DNA from: Flavobacteriales bacterium
GTDB lineage: Bacteria > Bacteroidota > Bacteroidia > Flavobacteriales > ECT2AJA-044
Length of the DNA: 55,782 nucleotides
NCBI GenBank assembly: GCA_021296215.1
Contig: JAGWBA010000021.1
Location: 1-55,782 of the forward strand
Direction of reading: 5' to 3'
Position numbers and translations under genes: made by a program. The notes beneath the pieces were generated by a model. The model was not told where the DNA came from and did not search any database. It saw only the letters and a program-made list of their open reading frames with translations. Of the stretch, positions 23,753 to 33,475 are shown piece by piece. Numbering within the stretch: position 1 is the stretch's first letter; each line of letters begins with the position of its first letter.

Positions 23753-25930
23753 TTACTGGAAACGAGCGCGATTATCAACGATGTTCGCTTGGGCCTTAAG
23801 ACTTTCGAACAATTGGTTAGTCACACGCGAACCGTACTGGCTACCGATTTGTGAGATCTGTGTAGAGTAATCGGTTTGTGGCGCGGCTTCGGTACGACCC
23901 GTAACTTCGATAACGAAAACTCCCGAGTTGCCGACGATTGGAGCAGAAAGCGTATTCACCGGCATGGTCATTGACTTTGCAGCGATTAGCGGCTCTGAAC
24001 CTACGCCAGAAACACTATTGTTGGCAAACGTTACACCTGATGCCGAAATAACTTGAGTTCCGAGGCTCTGAGCCAAGTCGTCCAAATTGCTCGCCCCTTC
24101 CATTTCTTTACTAAGCATTTCGCCTTTCTTTTCACGGATGACTCGGGTCTCCACCTGGTCGCGAACATCTTCAATGGATGCATATCCCTCTTCTTTTATA
24201 TTGGTGAGAATAGCAACGACCACTTGGTTTTGAACATCGAAAATATTCACGGCACCTTCTTCGATCCCATCCTCGAATGCCCAACGCACGATTGCACGGC
24301 TATTCGGAATTCCAGGTACTGCTTTGTCGAGTGGCCGCAAGTTCGTTGCCGGGCGAATGTCTTTACCGAGCTCTTGAGCTTTTGCGCGGAAGGCATCTAC
24401 ATCATCTGCAGAACCCGCTAGGTCACTACTTTGTGCGTACAACCTGTCTTCCGTTTCGTTGGAAGGAAGAATACGCTGATCGAGGATACCCACTTTAGCA
24501 ACAGGGCCTTCACCACCTTGATCGGTAATTTCGATTACGTGGAATCCAAACTCCGTAACGACCAATCCAATATCTCCTGTATTGTTACTAAACACGTAAT
24601 TGTTAAAGTTGGTCGTCATCATTCCGGGTTGGAACCAGTCGAGATCTCCACCTTTGGTTTTGCTTGGGCCATCTGAATACTGTGCAGCTAATCCGGCGAA
24701 CAAAGATGGGTCGTTCTTAACTACGTTGAACAGACTGTCGGCCAAAGATTGGGCCATTTGAGGTGAACGAACAACTTCAGGCGCGGCGCGCTCCGCCCCC
24801 TGAAAAGCGATCAAGATGTGACGTGCACGGACAGAGTCGGGTTGAACTCCTTTCTCGATCAGCTTTACTGCACGGAAATAGTCTCCGTCTTTGAAAGGAC
24901 CGTAGATAAATCCGGGCTCGTTTGCGAACATGATAGAATCGTACCGCGCATCGAGCACCCCTTCGCGGAACCACTCCCCGAAGTAACGACTCTGCTCGCT
25001 ATTTGCATTGATAAAGGCCGAGTCGTCTTCAGTGTTGATGAATCCACGGAGTGTGTCGTTCGTTTTGGTTTCACTGTTGTACACGATCTCATCGTTCATA
25101 AGAGCGTTGAACTCAGCTGCCGCAGCATCGATGTCGGCCTGTGAAGGAACGATGTCAAAAACGACATACTCGATATCACGAGCGTTTTCTTGTTTGTAAA
25201 GTTCCTCCTTATGCTGGTTGTAGTAAGCTTTAAGGTCAGACTCTGAAACACTGACAGAGCTGTCACTGATCGTCGTGAAAGGACGATACACCATGCTCAA
25301 GTTGGCGGTGGTGTTTCGCTCGCGATATTGCATTTCGGCTTGGATCTTCGTAGCTGATATTCCAGCCGCGATCAAATTGGTATACTTGGACTGAAGCTGG
25401 TTCGTATACAATTGATCTTCAAACGATGTCCATTGCTCCCAAGCCTCTTGCATTTGAGGATCGTTAGCACGCTGTTCTTCCAACATGCTGATATATTGAC
25501 GCACCAACTGCTCATCGAATTGACCGTTGGACTGAAATCCTTGGTTACCTGTTATGCTTTGATTCGAAATGATCACGTCCCAAAGCTCTTCACTGGTCAC
25601 TTGAATACCCAAATCTTCATATTGAGCGCCCATAACGTGTTCGCGAAGAATCTCATCGTAAGTGATATCCAGGAATTGATCCCGAGAGGCGTTCGTTAAA
25701 CCTGCATCTCCTGAAGAGGCGATGTAGTCGTCGATACGCTCCTGTACGCGGCGATTGAATTGGATAGAGCTGATCTTTTCTCCGTCGATCTCTAAGATCG
25801 TATTTCGGTCGCGCTGCAGAATGGAACCCCCTGAGCTGAGGAAGTCGGTCAGAATAAAGGCAAGCATGGCAAATCCCACAATTCCGATCAAAAGACCCGA
25901 ACGCTTGCGGATGCTCTGTAATGTGGCCAT
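23753..25930 (-). CDS. Peptidylprolyl isomerase, PpiD/SurA-like periplasmic chaperone
   Basis: A 725-residue inner-membrane-anchored foldase. An N-terminal helix (LLIGIVGFAMLAFILTDFLS, about 13-32) anchors a SurA_N-like chaperone region (about 40-250) and a parvulin domain (about 340-460: VRARHILIAF, AAQYSDGPSKTKGGDLDWF, TEFGFHVIEITDQGG). The C-terminal part is a second, less conserved chaperone segment. It probably assists folding of outer-membrane and T9SS-exported proteins. It ends the coaX-to-isomerase gene string; the 60-base spacer before its ATG contains TATCTTCG, one base off TAnnTTTG, so it may also have its own promoter. Confidence 0.9.
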   Translation of the reverse strand: MATLQSIRKRSGLLIGIVGFAMLAFILTDFLSSGGSILQRDRNTILEIDGEKISSIQFNRRVQERIDDYIASSGDAGLTNASRDQFLDITYDEILREHVMGAQYEDLGIQVTSEELWDVIISNQSITGNQGFQSNGQFDEQLVRQYISMLEEQRANDPQMQEAWEQWTSFEDQLYTNQLQSKYTNLIAAGISATKIQAEMQYRERNTTANLSMVYRPFTTISDSSVSVSESDLKAYYNQHKEELYKQENARDIEYVVFDIVPSQADIDAAAAEFNALMNDEIVYNSETKTNDTLRGFINTEDDSAFINANSEQSRYFGEWFREGVLDARYDSIMFANEPGFIYGPFKDGDYFRAVKLIEKGVQPDSVRARHILIAFQGAERAAPEVVRSPQMAQSLADSLFNVVKNDPSLFAGLAAQYSDGPSKTKGGDLDWFQPGMMTTNFNNYVFSNNTGDIGLVVTEFGFHVIEITDQGGEGPVAKVGILDQRILPSNETEDRLYAQSSDLAGSADDVDAFRAKAQELGKDIRPATNLRPLDKAVPGIPNSRAIVRWAFEDGIEEGAVNIFDVQNQVVVAILTNIKEEGYASIEDVRDQVETRVIREKKGEMLSKEMEGASNLDDLAQSLGTQVISASGVTFANNSVSGVGSEPLIAAKSMTMPVNTLSAPIVGNSGVFVIEVTGRTEAAPQTDYSTQISQIGSQYGSRVTNQLFESLKAQANIVDNRARFQ

Positions 25931-25989
25931 TCTTATGGTTTTAAATTAAGGCCACGAAGATACAAGTATTGAGAGAATTTTGAAAACCC

Positions 25990-27252
25990 CTATTCTTCCT
26001 CTTTTACCCTGAGTATCACTTCGTCAATTCGGGTATTGTGTGAGCTTTTAATAGTGAAGATAAATGGGTTAATTACAATGACCTCATCCTTTTCAGGGAT
26101 ACTCTCATAGTGGTGCGTAATGAGGCCACCAAGGGTTTCATACTGTTCGCTCTCAGGAAGGTCCAACTTGTACTTTTCATTCAGGTAATCTATCTCGTGT
26201 CGGGCGCTGAACAAGTATTTGTTCTCAGAAAGAGTTTCTTCGATCAGATCTTGACTATCGTGCTCGTCTTCGATCTCCCCAAAGATCTCTTCGATTACGT
26301 CTTCAATGGTGATTAGCCCGCTGGTACCCCCGAATTCATCCAAAACGATGGCCAAACTCTTTCGTTCCCGGATGAGTAAATTCAGCACTTCGCTTGCAGG
26401 CATAGATTCAGGAACCATTGAAAGAGGGAGAAGAATAGAGCGAATCTGCTTTGGCTTCTTAAAGAGTTCGAAGCTATGCACATATCCAATGATATTATCC
26501 AAGTTTTCCTTGTATATCAATATCTTACCCAGCCCCGTATCGATGAATCGTTTTCGAAGTTCTTCGATGCTATCTCCAACTTCCATAGCAACCAACTCGG
26601 TTCGCGGCACCATGCATTCACGCGCCTTCACCTTTCCAAAGTCGAGCGCATTTTGGAATATCTGGACTTCATTCTCCACATCGTCGCGACTATCATCCTC
26701 GGTATGCTGACGTACGTAATTATCGAGATCGATTCGACTGAACATCGGTTTTTCGTCATTGGCATCGGCTCTGAAGATGACCTTCAACAGGAATCTAGAG
26801 ATCCCCATAATGAGTCCGACCACGGGAAAAAGAACGTAGTACAACAACAACACTGGAAGGGCGAAAATGCGCAAGAGTTGGTTGGAGTACAAAGCGAAGA
26901 TCGCCTTGGGAACATACTCCGCCAAGATCAGGATCACCAATGTGCTGAACAGAGTTTGAATCAACAATACGGCTACGTCATTCGCCAAGAACCTGTACAA
27001 GGTGGGTTCGATCCACTGCGCCATGAAAATACCATAGACGACCAAGGCAATATTATTACCGACCAACATGGTCGCAATGAACCTGCTCGGTTGAGTCATC
27101 AGATGCGACAATAAGCGCGACGCGAAATCGCCCTGCTTGTTTTGTAGTTCTATCTGAAGCTTATTAGAAGAGATATAGGCGATCTCCATTCCTGAGAAGA
27201 AAGCGGAGAAGAGAATAGATGCCAGTACAATGGCGATCAATGTTGAAATCAT
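25990..27252 (-). CDS. CNNM/CorC-HlyC family membrane protein with CBS pair
   Basis: A 420-residue protein with an N-terminal DUF21 membrane domain of four helices (about 1-165: [50 protein letters not shown]), a CBS pair (about 205-330: VMVPRTE-like [16 protein letters not shown], and [28 protein letters not shown] split between strands) and a C-terminal CorC_HlyC domain. Such proteins are linked to Mg2+/Co2+ efflux; GldE of gliding flavobacteria belongs here too. No gld neighbours are present, so I do not assign gldE. Start overlaps the small upstream gene by four bases. Confidence 0.88.
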   Translation of the reverse strand: MISTLIAIVLASILFSAFFSGMEIAYISSNKLQIELQNKQGDFASRLLSHLMTQPSRFIATMLVGNNIALVVYGIFMAQWIEPTLYRFLANDVAVLLIQTLFSTLVILILAEYVPKAIFALYSNQLLRIFALPVLLLYYVLFPVVGLIMGISRFLLKVIFRADANDEKPMFSRIDLDNYVRQHTEDDSRDDVENEVQIFQNALDFGKVKARECMVPRTELVAMEVGDSIEELRKRFIDTGLGKILIYKENLDNIIGYVHSFELFKKPKQIRSILLPLSMVPESMPASEVLNLLIRERKSLAIVLDEFGGTSGLITIEDVIEEIFGEIEDEHDSQDLIEETLSENKYLFSARHEIDYLNEKYKLDLPESEQYETLGGLITHHYESIPEKDEVIVINPFIFTIKSSHNTRIDEVILRVKEEE

Positions 27253-27464
27253 AAGCCGTCTTGATCGTTCCTATCGTTCATACGCTGCTCCATTCGGATG
27301 CGCTGTTTACGACGGAACCAATACATAAAGATAGCGAAAACGAGAAAGGCTCCGAAAATCCACTTCTTGTTGCCGGGAGTATTCCACAAGCGCACCAGTT
27401 CAACGACTGAAACTGCCGCGATAACGACCCACATGATCTCAATGACCTTAATTGCTGCTTTCAT
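27249..27464 (-). CDS. Small membrane protein, function unknown
   Basis: Seventy-one residues with two hydrophobic segments (EIMWVVIAAVSVVELV and KKWIFGAFLVFAIFMYWF) and a strongly charged C-terminal tail rich in R, M, N and D. It overlaps lptC upstream (17 bases) and the CNNM gene downstream (4 bases), so it is translated as part of the operon. I do not recognise a family. The position between lptC and the CNNM gene suggests an envelope role. Confidence 0.75.
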   Translation of the reverse strand: MKAAIKVIEIMWVVIAAVSVVELVRLWNTPGNKKWIFGAFLVFAIFMYWFRRKQRIRMEQRMNDRNDQDGL

Positions 27465-28014
27465 CTTCTGAAATATCTATTACTCCGGCCGGTTTTTTGA
27501 TCTTGTACCACGAAAAGGTCTGATTTGCCTCTAATCCGTAGCCGGTCAGTTGTTCCGTTTCTGTTGTGATTCTAACGAATTCTTCGGTATGAATCAACTT
27601 ATTGTTCTCATCCCAGGTCAATTGCTCGGTTTGCAGCATTTCCCCTTCTTCGTTCACGACAACGACATTGCGTTGTGCATCGGTGATTCCTCTGTCTTGG
27701 TACTGTATAGCGTATTCTGCACTCATACGAGTAGTGACTTCACCTACAGCGTTGTAGAACTCAACTTCAAGACCCTCGGGATATTCCACATAAGGCTTTT
27801 CGATATCGGAGTACCTGGCGATCTGAGGAGCATTGAGTTTTAACCGTATAGAGCCGCTATCACTGTACAGCACCTCTATATCGTATGCGAGCTCGTCGGG
27901 CACCTCTTTTGGCGCCCCCTGGCCCATAACTCTTGGGTCGGGCTTAGAGCAAGAAAAAAGCATTGCCGCCCCTAAAACGACAATGCTCCCATTATATCTA
28001 TTAACCCAGTTCAA
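27448..28014 (-). CDS. lptC: LPS export periplasmic protein LptC (lipoprotein form)
   Basis: Carries lipopolysaccharide from LptBFG to LptA. The C-terminal 130 residues fit LptC/OstA-type beta-jellyroll repeats (ARYSDIEKPYVEYPEGLEVEFY, TTRMSAEYAIQYQDRGITDA, MLQTEQLTWDENNKLIHTEE, GYGLEANQTF). TTG at 28014 is chosen: it gives a 188-residue protein with a good lipoprotein signal (GSIVVLGAAMLFSC, cysteine near residue 24). The next ATG would leave only four residues before that cysteine, and longer starts run back into the TPR gene. A lipoprotein LptC is common in Bacteroidota. It lies one base after the TPR-gene stop. Confidence 0.82.
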   Translation of the reverse strand: MNWVNRYNGSIVVLGAAMLFSCSKPDPRVMGQGAPKEVPDELAYDIEVLYSDSGSIRLKLNAPQIARYSDIEKPYVEYPEGLEVEFYNAVGEVTTRMSAEYAIQYQDRGITDAQRNVVVVNEEGEMLQTEQLTWDENNKLIHTEEFVRITTETEQLTGYGLEANQTFSWYKIKKPAGVIDISEDESSN

Positions 28015-28015
28015 A

Positions 28016-29332
28016 TTACTCGCGGTCAGGGAAACGCACGGTCGCAGATTCATTGATCCAGCAACCCACCTGCACCGTGCTTGCCTCGTGCTTTCCAAAG
28101 TTGAAAGCGGTAGTGTAATCCGGTGCATACTGCGTGTAAGTATTGATACGTTGGTTGGCCTTTTCGGCCGCTGATGGATCGATACTCTTCGCATAATAGT
28201 ACTTGTCCAGGGCAGCCCAGTATACAGACTTTACTTCGAGCTCATTGGTACCGCATCCCTTTGTTGCCCCATACAAATCACCGATGAGGATAAAAGGATC
28301 ACCCCAACCTGTGCGATCATTTGCAGCTTTCAAAGCAAATGTACGAGCTGAAGCACGCTGTCCAAGTTTTTGGTAGGCTTGAGCGATCTTCAAATTCGTT
28401 TCGGCTCTACGATTGGCGTTTGTATCAAGGGATGCGGCCAACTGGTAGTACTCAACCGCTTTGCCCCAGTCTTCACGGGTCATACTCATGTTACCTATAG
28501 CGATACCGGAGATCACCCCGGGATTCAAACCGAACATCTGAGCAGAAACTTTATAGTACAAGTCGCTATCGGTACATTCTTTACGCTCGAGCAAATTGGC
28601 AACACGGGTAAGACGGTACTCGTCGGCCGCGAAGTTATCATAGTTCTCTTCGAAGAGTGGGATCAGGTCCTCACATTCGAAAAGCGGTCCCAACATTCCG
28701 TTGATCCCATTCTGAGCTTGCTCGTAGTACTTCATGTGCTTCTCTTCACCAAATTCCAGGTTGTAATCGATGTATCCCATCGTATTCTGATAGATATCGA
28801 TGAGCTCGAGCTTGTCGATCTTGTCGGCGTTGTACATCATAGCGCTTGAACGCACGTAGTTGAATAGATCGGCCGCACCTGACTCGCTCTCTTCGGCTTC
28901 GATACTAGCTTTCAACAAAGTATATGCTTCTTCAAAGGAAGAATCACGACGAAACTTCATAAGGATGTCCGCTTTTTCGCTTTGAACATAGCTCAACTGG
29001 CCAGGGTAGTACTGGTCTCTGGCATCCCAGACCATCAACAGGGTATCGACCAACCCTTCTATTACGGCCGGATTATCCTCATTAGCTTTCAATTTCGCAT
29101 GGAGCAAACGAGGCCCAATAATGTAGATATTCTTGCTTGAGGCCGGACAATTATCGAACGCCCATTTCCAAGGCTTGTATGCATCAGCATAATTCTTTGC
29201 CTTGTAGAATTCGTAAAATACCGAAAGCTTTTCCGAACAAGTCAAACTATCGGTACCGTAGCTTTGGGCTTGGGCCTTTCCGAAAGAAAAGGTGAGAATC
29301 AGGGCCATCCCAAGGATGATCTTCTGTTTCAT
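28016..29332 (-). CDS. Secreted TPR-repeat protein
   Basis: A 438-residue protein with a signal peptide (IILGMALILTFSFGKAQAQ). Tetratricopeptide-type helical repeats follow, clearest at about 295-350 (WGKAVEYYQLAASLDTNANR, then ETNLKIAQAYQKLGQRASAR), with an N-terminal block YKAKNYADAYKPWKWAFDNCP. Six or more cysteines fit a periplasmic or surface location. Function is unknown. In Bacteroidota genomes similar TPR proteins sit between an outer-membrane barrel gene and lptC, as here, which points to envelope assembly. The ATG at 29332 is preferred because it gives a clean signal peptide. Confidence 0.8.
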   Translation of the reverse strand: MKQKIILGMALILTFSFGKAQAQSYGTDSLTCSEKLSVFYEFYKAKNYADAYKPWKWAFDNCPASSKNIYIIGPRLLHAKLKANEDNPAVIEGLVDTLLMVWDARDQYYPGQLSYVQSEKADILMKFRRDSSFEEAYTLLKASIEAEESESGAADLFNYVRSSAMMYNADKIDKLELIDIYQNTMGYIDYNLEFGEEKHMKYYEQAQNGINGMLGPLFECEDLIPLFEENYDNFAADEYRLTRVANLLERKECTDSDLYYKVSAQMFGLNPGVISGIAIGNMSMTREDWGKAVEYYQLAASLDTNANRRAETNLKIAQAYQKLGQRASARTFALKAANDRTGWGDPFILIGDLYGATKGCGTNELEVKSVYWAALDKYYYAKSIDPSAAEKANQRINTYTQYAPDYTTAFNFGKHEASTVQVGCWINESATVRFPDRE

Positions 29333-29346
29333 TTTATTGAAATTAA

Positions 29347-30618
29347 TTAGTCTATTTTTCTCTTTGTAAACCATTTATCGTTGAGTGACAGACCGATCGT
29401 AAACCGGGAATACCGCTCTCGAATCAAGTCGTTCTCCAATGTTCCCTTCTGCCCTAACTGAACTCCAAAGTTCAAAGTTGACAAGGACTTATTGAGGAAC
29501 GGTATAGCTAGTCCAAAGGTCATGCCGGCATCGTTGATGACCTGACCGCGTAGCTTTAAATTCGTTGCCCCGTAGTAAAAACCGGCTCTATACTGCACTC
29601 GCGCCCAGTAGTTTCCGACCGAGCTCCAATTGGGTACCCAATAACCACCTACGGCAAAACGGTAACTATTGTTCAAAGTATCGCCGATCCCGTACTTGTT
29701 GTATTCGCTCCAATTCTTGAACTGGTAATCCGCTCCCACGAACCACGCGTTGTTCTTACCAAAACCGACCCCAACACTACCTTCGATCGGATAGGCTATG
29801 CTCCCCAAGACCTCATTCTGGCTGATCAGCGTATCTTTTATACTGATTTTATTCAAAATAGTTCCGGTATAGCTGTAGCTTAAATAGTCGCTTTCAACAG
29901 ATAGTTCGGCCTCAGGACCGAGCGTTGCGCCAATGGTCAAATACTTCTCGTTACCGAGATTGGCCTTATACTGAAGTCCATAACTGAGGAAAAAGTTCGA
30001 CACTCGTAAAGTTGACAGTTCACGTGTGTTATAATATCCGGTTGAATCGAACTCGATGCTGCTCGAGCGATCTTGCCGCCCGAAAACATAATTGAGGTTT
30101 ACTCCAATGCTCAATCCCTTGATCGGCATGTACGATACGCCGGAAGTAAAGAGATTCACTCCTCCCGATCCCGTATAGTAGTAGTTTACACCACCGATAT
30201 CGTCCACTTCTTCTTTTGAACGAAGGTTGTATCCCAAAGTAGTGTATGGATAAAGGGTAAAGCCCGCGCCGAATTTTTCTCCGAGAGGGAGTCCAATCGC
30301 GATATGGCTCAAGTAGGTCGAGCTATTCGTTTCTGTAATGTTCGAGGTAGCGAATTGCGTGAACGAATGAATGGCGCCAAATTCGAATGCCGTAAGCCTT
30401 AAATGCGCGTAACTAGCCGGATTGCTCGGATTCACGTGGAGTGAGTCGATCATAGGAGCGAGTAGACCGCCCATTTGTTGATTTTGACCCAATCCATAGA
30501 ATTGCACTTCGCCCGGTCCAAATCTAGAGTATGGACTAATGGAACTGGTTTGCGCCCATGCCGTTCCGACAGGAAGCGTGAGTACAAGTGCAAAAAGTAA
30601 CTTATTTAGTGCGCGCAT
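29347..30618 (-). CDS. Outer-membrane beta-barrel protein
   Basis: A 423-residue protein with a signal peptide ending AWAQ and a start TSSISPYSRFGPGEVQF. Alternating amphipathic strands run throughout (GKFGAGFTLYPYTTLGYNL-like, SIGVNLNYVFGRQD, WARVQYRAGFYYGATNLKLR), with a FadL/PorV-like feel. The segment MGGLLAPMIDSLHVNPSNPASYA is typical of this family, whose role is unknown. The start overlaps the coaX stop by 17 bases (ATG 30618; an ATG at 30627 is also possible). It is followed by the TPR gene after 14 bases. Confidence 0.82.
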   Translation of the reverse strand: MRALNKLLFALVLTLPVGTAWAQTSSISPYSRFGPGEVQFYGLGQNQQMGGLLAPMIDSLHVNPSNPASYAHLRLTAFEFGAIHSFTQFATSNITETNSSTYLSHIAIGLPLGEKFGAGFTLYPYTTLGYNLRSKEEVDDIGGVNYYYTGSGGVNLFTSGVSYMPIKGLSIGVNLNYVFGRQDRSSSIEFDSTGYYNTRELSTLRVSNFFLSYGLQYKANLGNEKYLTIGATLGPEAELSVESDYLSYSYTGTILNKISIKDTLISQNEVLGSIAYPIEGSVGVGFGKNNAWFVGADYQFKNWSEYNKYGIGDTLNNSYRFAVGGYWVPNWSSVGNYWARVQYRAGFYYGATNLKLRGQVINDAGMTFGLAIPFLNKSLSTLNFGVQLGQKGTLENDLIRERYSRFTIGLSLNDKWFTKRKID

Positions 30619-31336
30619 GGTGCCCATAAATCGCGTTCAACCCGCGTAGAACGTAAAACGGGTCGGCAAAGATGCCCAATTTTTCAGTCGATTCAAAGTA
30701 AGGCGCATCACCGCCAGTTAAAATAATGTTAAGTTCGGGGTGTTCTTGCCTGGTTTCGTTGACATACCCACTTATTTCTAGTTGCCAGCCTTTTAATGCG
30801 CCTGTCCAGAGCGAATCGTTGGTGCTTTGCCCAGGCCAGCGAAAGGTATCCGACCGGAGCTCCACATGTGGCAATCGCGCCGTGAAGGCGCTCATTGCTT
30901 TTAATCGCATAGCGAGCCCCGGACTTATAGCTCCGCCCACATAGCGTTGACCTGGGGCAACGAGGTCGTAGGTAATACATGTACCGCAGTCGATGACCAT
31001 CGACCATTCCTCGGGGTAATCCATGGCGGCAGCTACAGCAACGGCCTTGCGGTCGACTCCTAGGGTTTCCGGTGTCGAATACCCCATGTTCAAAGGGACT
31101 TGTGTATGCGCATCTATTAAGAAGACGGTATATCGGCCTTGGAGGTTGCGCAGAAAGGGTTCGGGCGTTTGGCCGGTTGATGCGGCTACCACATGCTCGA
31201 CCTTTTGACCGCGAATCCATGGTTCCAGATCGACGAGGGTCGGGTCCGCAAATCGCCCGCTATCAGTCAAATGAACCCCTTCAAAAGCTCCGTATTTCAG
31301 GCTCGTATTTCCCCAGTCAAGCACCAAGGTTCTCAT
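30602..31336 (-). CDS. coaX: Type III pantothenate kinase
   Basis: Phosphorylates pantothenate, the first step of coenzyme A synthesis. The 244-residue ASKHA-fold protein has the phosphate motif LDWGNTSLKYG near the N-terminus, TLGVDRKAVAVAAA, MVIDCGTCITYDLV and GGAISPGLAMRLKAM; these are CoaX signatures. The start MRTLVLDWGNT (31336) is preferred over one four codons upstream. It leads the seven-gene envelope string; TATCTTCG near 31356 (minus strand) may be its -7 word. Confidence 0.93.
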   Translation of the reverse strand: MRTLVLDWGNTSLKYGAFEGVHLTDSGRFADPTLVDLEPWIRGQKVEHVVAASTGQTPEPFLRNLQGRYTVFLIDAHTQVPLNMGYSTPETLGVDRKAVAVAAAMDYPEEWSMVIDCGTCITYDLVAPGQRYVGGAISPGLAMRLKAMSAFTARLPHVELRSDTFRWPGQSTNDSLWTGALKGWQLEISGYVNETRQEHPELNIILTGGDAPYFESTEKLGIFADPFYVLRGLNAIYGHHARTK

Positions 31337-31383
31337 AGATCGAGACATTAGAACGCGAAGATAGCCAAATTATAGAGGTCCGA

Positions 31384-31416
31384 TTTGGAGTTTCTGAGAA
31401 GAAAGAATTACATTTG
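31384..31416 (+). promoter_or_regulatory. tRNA-Phe promoter (Bacteroidota type)
   Basis: TTTG at 31384-31387, 21 bases, then TACATTTG at 31409-31416: a full TTTG/TAnnTTTG match. The tRNA begins 15 bases downstream. Confidence 0.75.
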
Positions 31417-31430
31417 CGCCCCTCTACACT

Positions 31431-31503
31431 GGTACCATAGCTCAGTTGGTAGAGCAAAGGACTGAAAATCCTTGTGTCCCTGGTTCGAATCCGGGTGGTA
31501 CCA
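31431..31503 (+). tRNA. tRNA-Phe (anticodon GAA)
   Basis: A 73-nt cloverleaf. Acceptor GGTACCA (31431-31437) pairs with TGGTACC (31496-31502), and the discriminator is A31503. The anticodon stem AAGGA/TCCTT holds loop CTGAAAA with GAA at 31464-31466. The T-loop is GTTCGAATC. The 3' CCA is not encoded. Confidence 0.97.
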
Positions 31504-31504
31504 C

Positions 31505-31538
31505 AAAAAAGCCGCGCTCAATGAGTCGCGGCTTTTTT
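31505..31538. terminator. Bidirectional terminator after tRNA-Phe
   Basis: AAAAAAGCCGCG and CGCGGCTTTTTT are perfectly complementary around a 10-base loop. It gives a T-run in both directions and serves the tRNA and the convergent T9SS gene ending at 31560. Confidence 0.88.
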
Positions 31539-31559
31539 AATTCTGTTCAGTTGACAACC

Positions 31560-33473
31560 CTAGTCACGGAAGAGGTTTATACTCCCTTTGCGCTCTTCTT
31601 CTCCCGGAGCGCGAATGACGTAGTAGTAGGTTCCTTCAGAGCAATCGGCACCGGTGTTGTTCACCTTTCCGTTCCAACAGCCAGAGTCGCCATTATTCAC
31701 GCAACCACCGCCGTAATCGGTACTCGTAAAGACCGTTTGTCCCCAGCGGTTGAAAACATACACTTCGGTATTCGGGAACTTATCGAGATTCTCGATCCAG
31801 AAGTAATCGTTATTCCCATCCCCGTTGGGAGTAAATACATTGGGCACTTCGAACTCACAAATCTCAGTATTGATGGTCACTTCAACTGAATCGCGAGATC
31901 CACATTCGTCGAATGCCAGAGCGGTATAACTCACCATTCCCTCTTCGGGTTCTATAACAAAGGTCGAACTGTCCGTGATCAAGGTACCGTCGATATCGTA
32001 CCATCCAAAGGTAACCGCTCCACCTCCGCCGGTGACAATTGCGTTCAGAGCTTGTAAATCTCCCAAGCAAAGATCGTAGTTCGTAACTCCGACCTCTACA
32101 TCGACCGGCTCGACATCAGACAATAAAGTGACATTGATCGAGTCGGTCAAAGTAAACCCAATACACGCATCCGTCATGGTGACCACATAAGTAGTGCTCG
32201 TCATCGGGGAATCTTGCAAGTCGAAGCCTGCGCTAGTTTGTCCGTTGTATTGCCAGTCGAAACTGATCGGTGCTACACCCCCGGAAGGCTGAAAATAGAG
32301 GTATAAATCTTCCGGCCCACATAGCGTGGTGTCGGGACTTCGGTAATCTAATTTGAGTGAGTCAATATCCCTTAATAACAGCCCGATCTTCACAGGCTGG
32401 AAGCCCAGACAGGCGTCTTGAAAAGGAAACTCTATGAAAATGGTTTCATTCGGTTCATCAACGCCATCCCAGAGACCCGTCACAGTAAATTGGATGCTAT
32501 CCGAACCAGCCGGAATCAATAGTTGAGAAGGGGTGATCACGTAATCCACTCCTTGAGTTGCCGTACCTGTAAGGGTGTACGGCGCAATCGAATCAGTAGG
32601 AGTTACGCGGTTCAATTTTACGGTGACCAAGGCATCTCCACAACCTTCGAGTATTGTGGTATCGTTTTCGGTATAGGACGAAGTCGAAACGGATGTCACT
32701 GTTGCGCCATTAGAAGAGAAACTCGCTGCCTCCATGAACACCCCTGAGTCGTATGAGAAGTCACCTGCATCGGCAATGGCGATCTTGATGTGATAGGGCT
32801 GGCTACAAATTACGGGTGCAAGTGCGGTCAACGGCGTCGTAAAGCCATCGTACTGAACCGAGGTTCCACCTGTATTGTCGATATAGTACTGGGGGTTGGA
32901 CCCAATATTCACGTTGTCGATCGTAACCGGAACCGTAGTACCTGGAATCAACGCAATGTTCTGATCGACGTAGTTACCCCCGGCCGGGTTCGGTCCTGAG
33001 ATGAAAAAGGCAAAAACATCGTTAAACAATGAGTTCACGAATTCAGGGTACTCTTCCGATCCAAAAACGAAGCGGAAGCTCGCCGTATCGCTTTCGGGAA
33101 TAAAGTCGAACTCCAGAACCGAAGCGTCATTCGTCGTATTCGTGGTCAACAGATCGAGCTGTGCATCTCCCGGCAGGTTGTTGCTGGTCGATTGAGACCC
33201 AATGTTGTTCGGTCCTACCGCATTGGCAATATCGCCCGTTGTGATCACGATACCACTATCAAGCCCAATGTTGGAGTTTGTTCCATCAAAAAAACCGATC
33301 GCGTGGGGAGCACCCAAGAACGTGATGTTGGAGGTCTGAATCCCCTGTCCGATCAGTACGCTGTCCACCAAGTACTGTACGGAGTTGTACGGCGCCACAT
33401 TCATGGTCGTCAACTGACCGAAGGAAAGTGCCGACACAAAAAGCGCCGCGATGAATAGAAAAGTTCTCTTCAT
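31560..33473 (-). CDS. Secreted choice-of-anchor L protein with T9SS type B (CHU_C) C-terminus
   Basis: A 637-residue surface protein. After a signal peptide (FLFIAALFVSALSFGQ) comes a choice-of-anchor L domain (about 25-250, core FVFGSEEYPEFVNSLFNDVFAFF). Next is a Calx-beta-like segment (GTATQGVDYVITPSQLLIPAG), then two Ig/PKD-like segments. The C-terminus is a gliding-associated type B sorting domain, about 550-637 (VFTPNGDGNNDYFWI, VFNRWGQTVF, GTYYYVIRAPG). Exported by T9SS and probably adhesive or matrix-forming. It is a close paralogue of the next gene upstream, from which it is separated by two bases. Confidence 0.88.
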   Translation of the reverse strand: MKRTFLFIAALFVSALSFGQLTTMNVAPYNSVQYLVDSVLIGQGIQTSNITFLGAPHAIGFFDGTNSNIGLDSGIVITTGDIANAVGPNNIGSQSTSNNLPGDAQLDLLTTNTTNDASVLEFDFIPESDTASFRFVFGSEEYPEFVNSLFNDVFAFFISGPNPAGGNYVDQNIALIPGTTVPVTIDNVNIGSNPQYYIDNTGGTSVQYDGFTTPLTALAPVICSQPYHIKIAIADAGDFSYDSGVFMEAASFSSNGATVTSVSTSSYTENDTTILEGCGDALVTVKLNRVTPTDSIAPYTLTGTATQGVDYVITPSQLLIPAGSDSIQFTVTGLWDGVDEPNETIFIEFPFQDACLGFQPVKIGLLLRDIDSLKLDYRSPDTTLCGPEDLYLYFQPSGGVAPISFDWQYNGQTSAGFDLQDSPMTSTTYVVTMTDACIGFTLTDSINVTLLSDVEPVDVEVGVTNYDLCLGDLQALNAIVTGGGGAVTFGWYDIDGTLITDSSTFVIEPEEGMVSYTALAFDECGSRDSVEVTINTEICEFEVPNVFTPNGDGNNDYFWIENLDKFPNTEVYVFNRWGQTVFTSTDYGGGCVNNGDSGCWNGKVNNTGADCSEGTYYYVIRAPGEEERKGSINLFRD

Positions 33474-33475
33474 AG

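Noticed and set aside
26476-27114. Plus-strand 212-codon frame opposite the CNNM gene
   Set aside because: Q/H-rich shadow without motifs; CNNM and CBS domains are clear on the minus strand.
25990-27252. Naming the CNNM/CorC protein gldE
   Set aside because: No gliding genes adjoin it and the family is broad, so a specific gliding role is unsupported.
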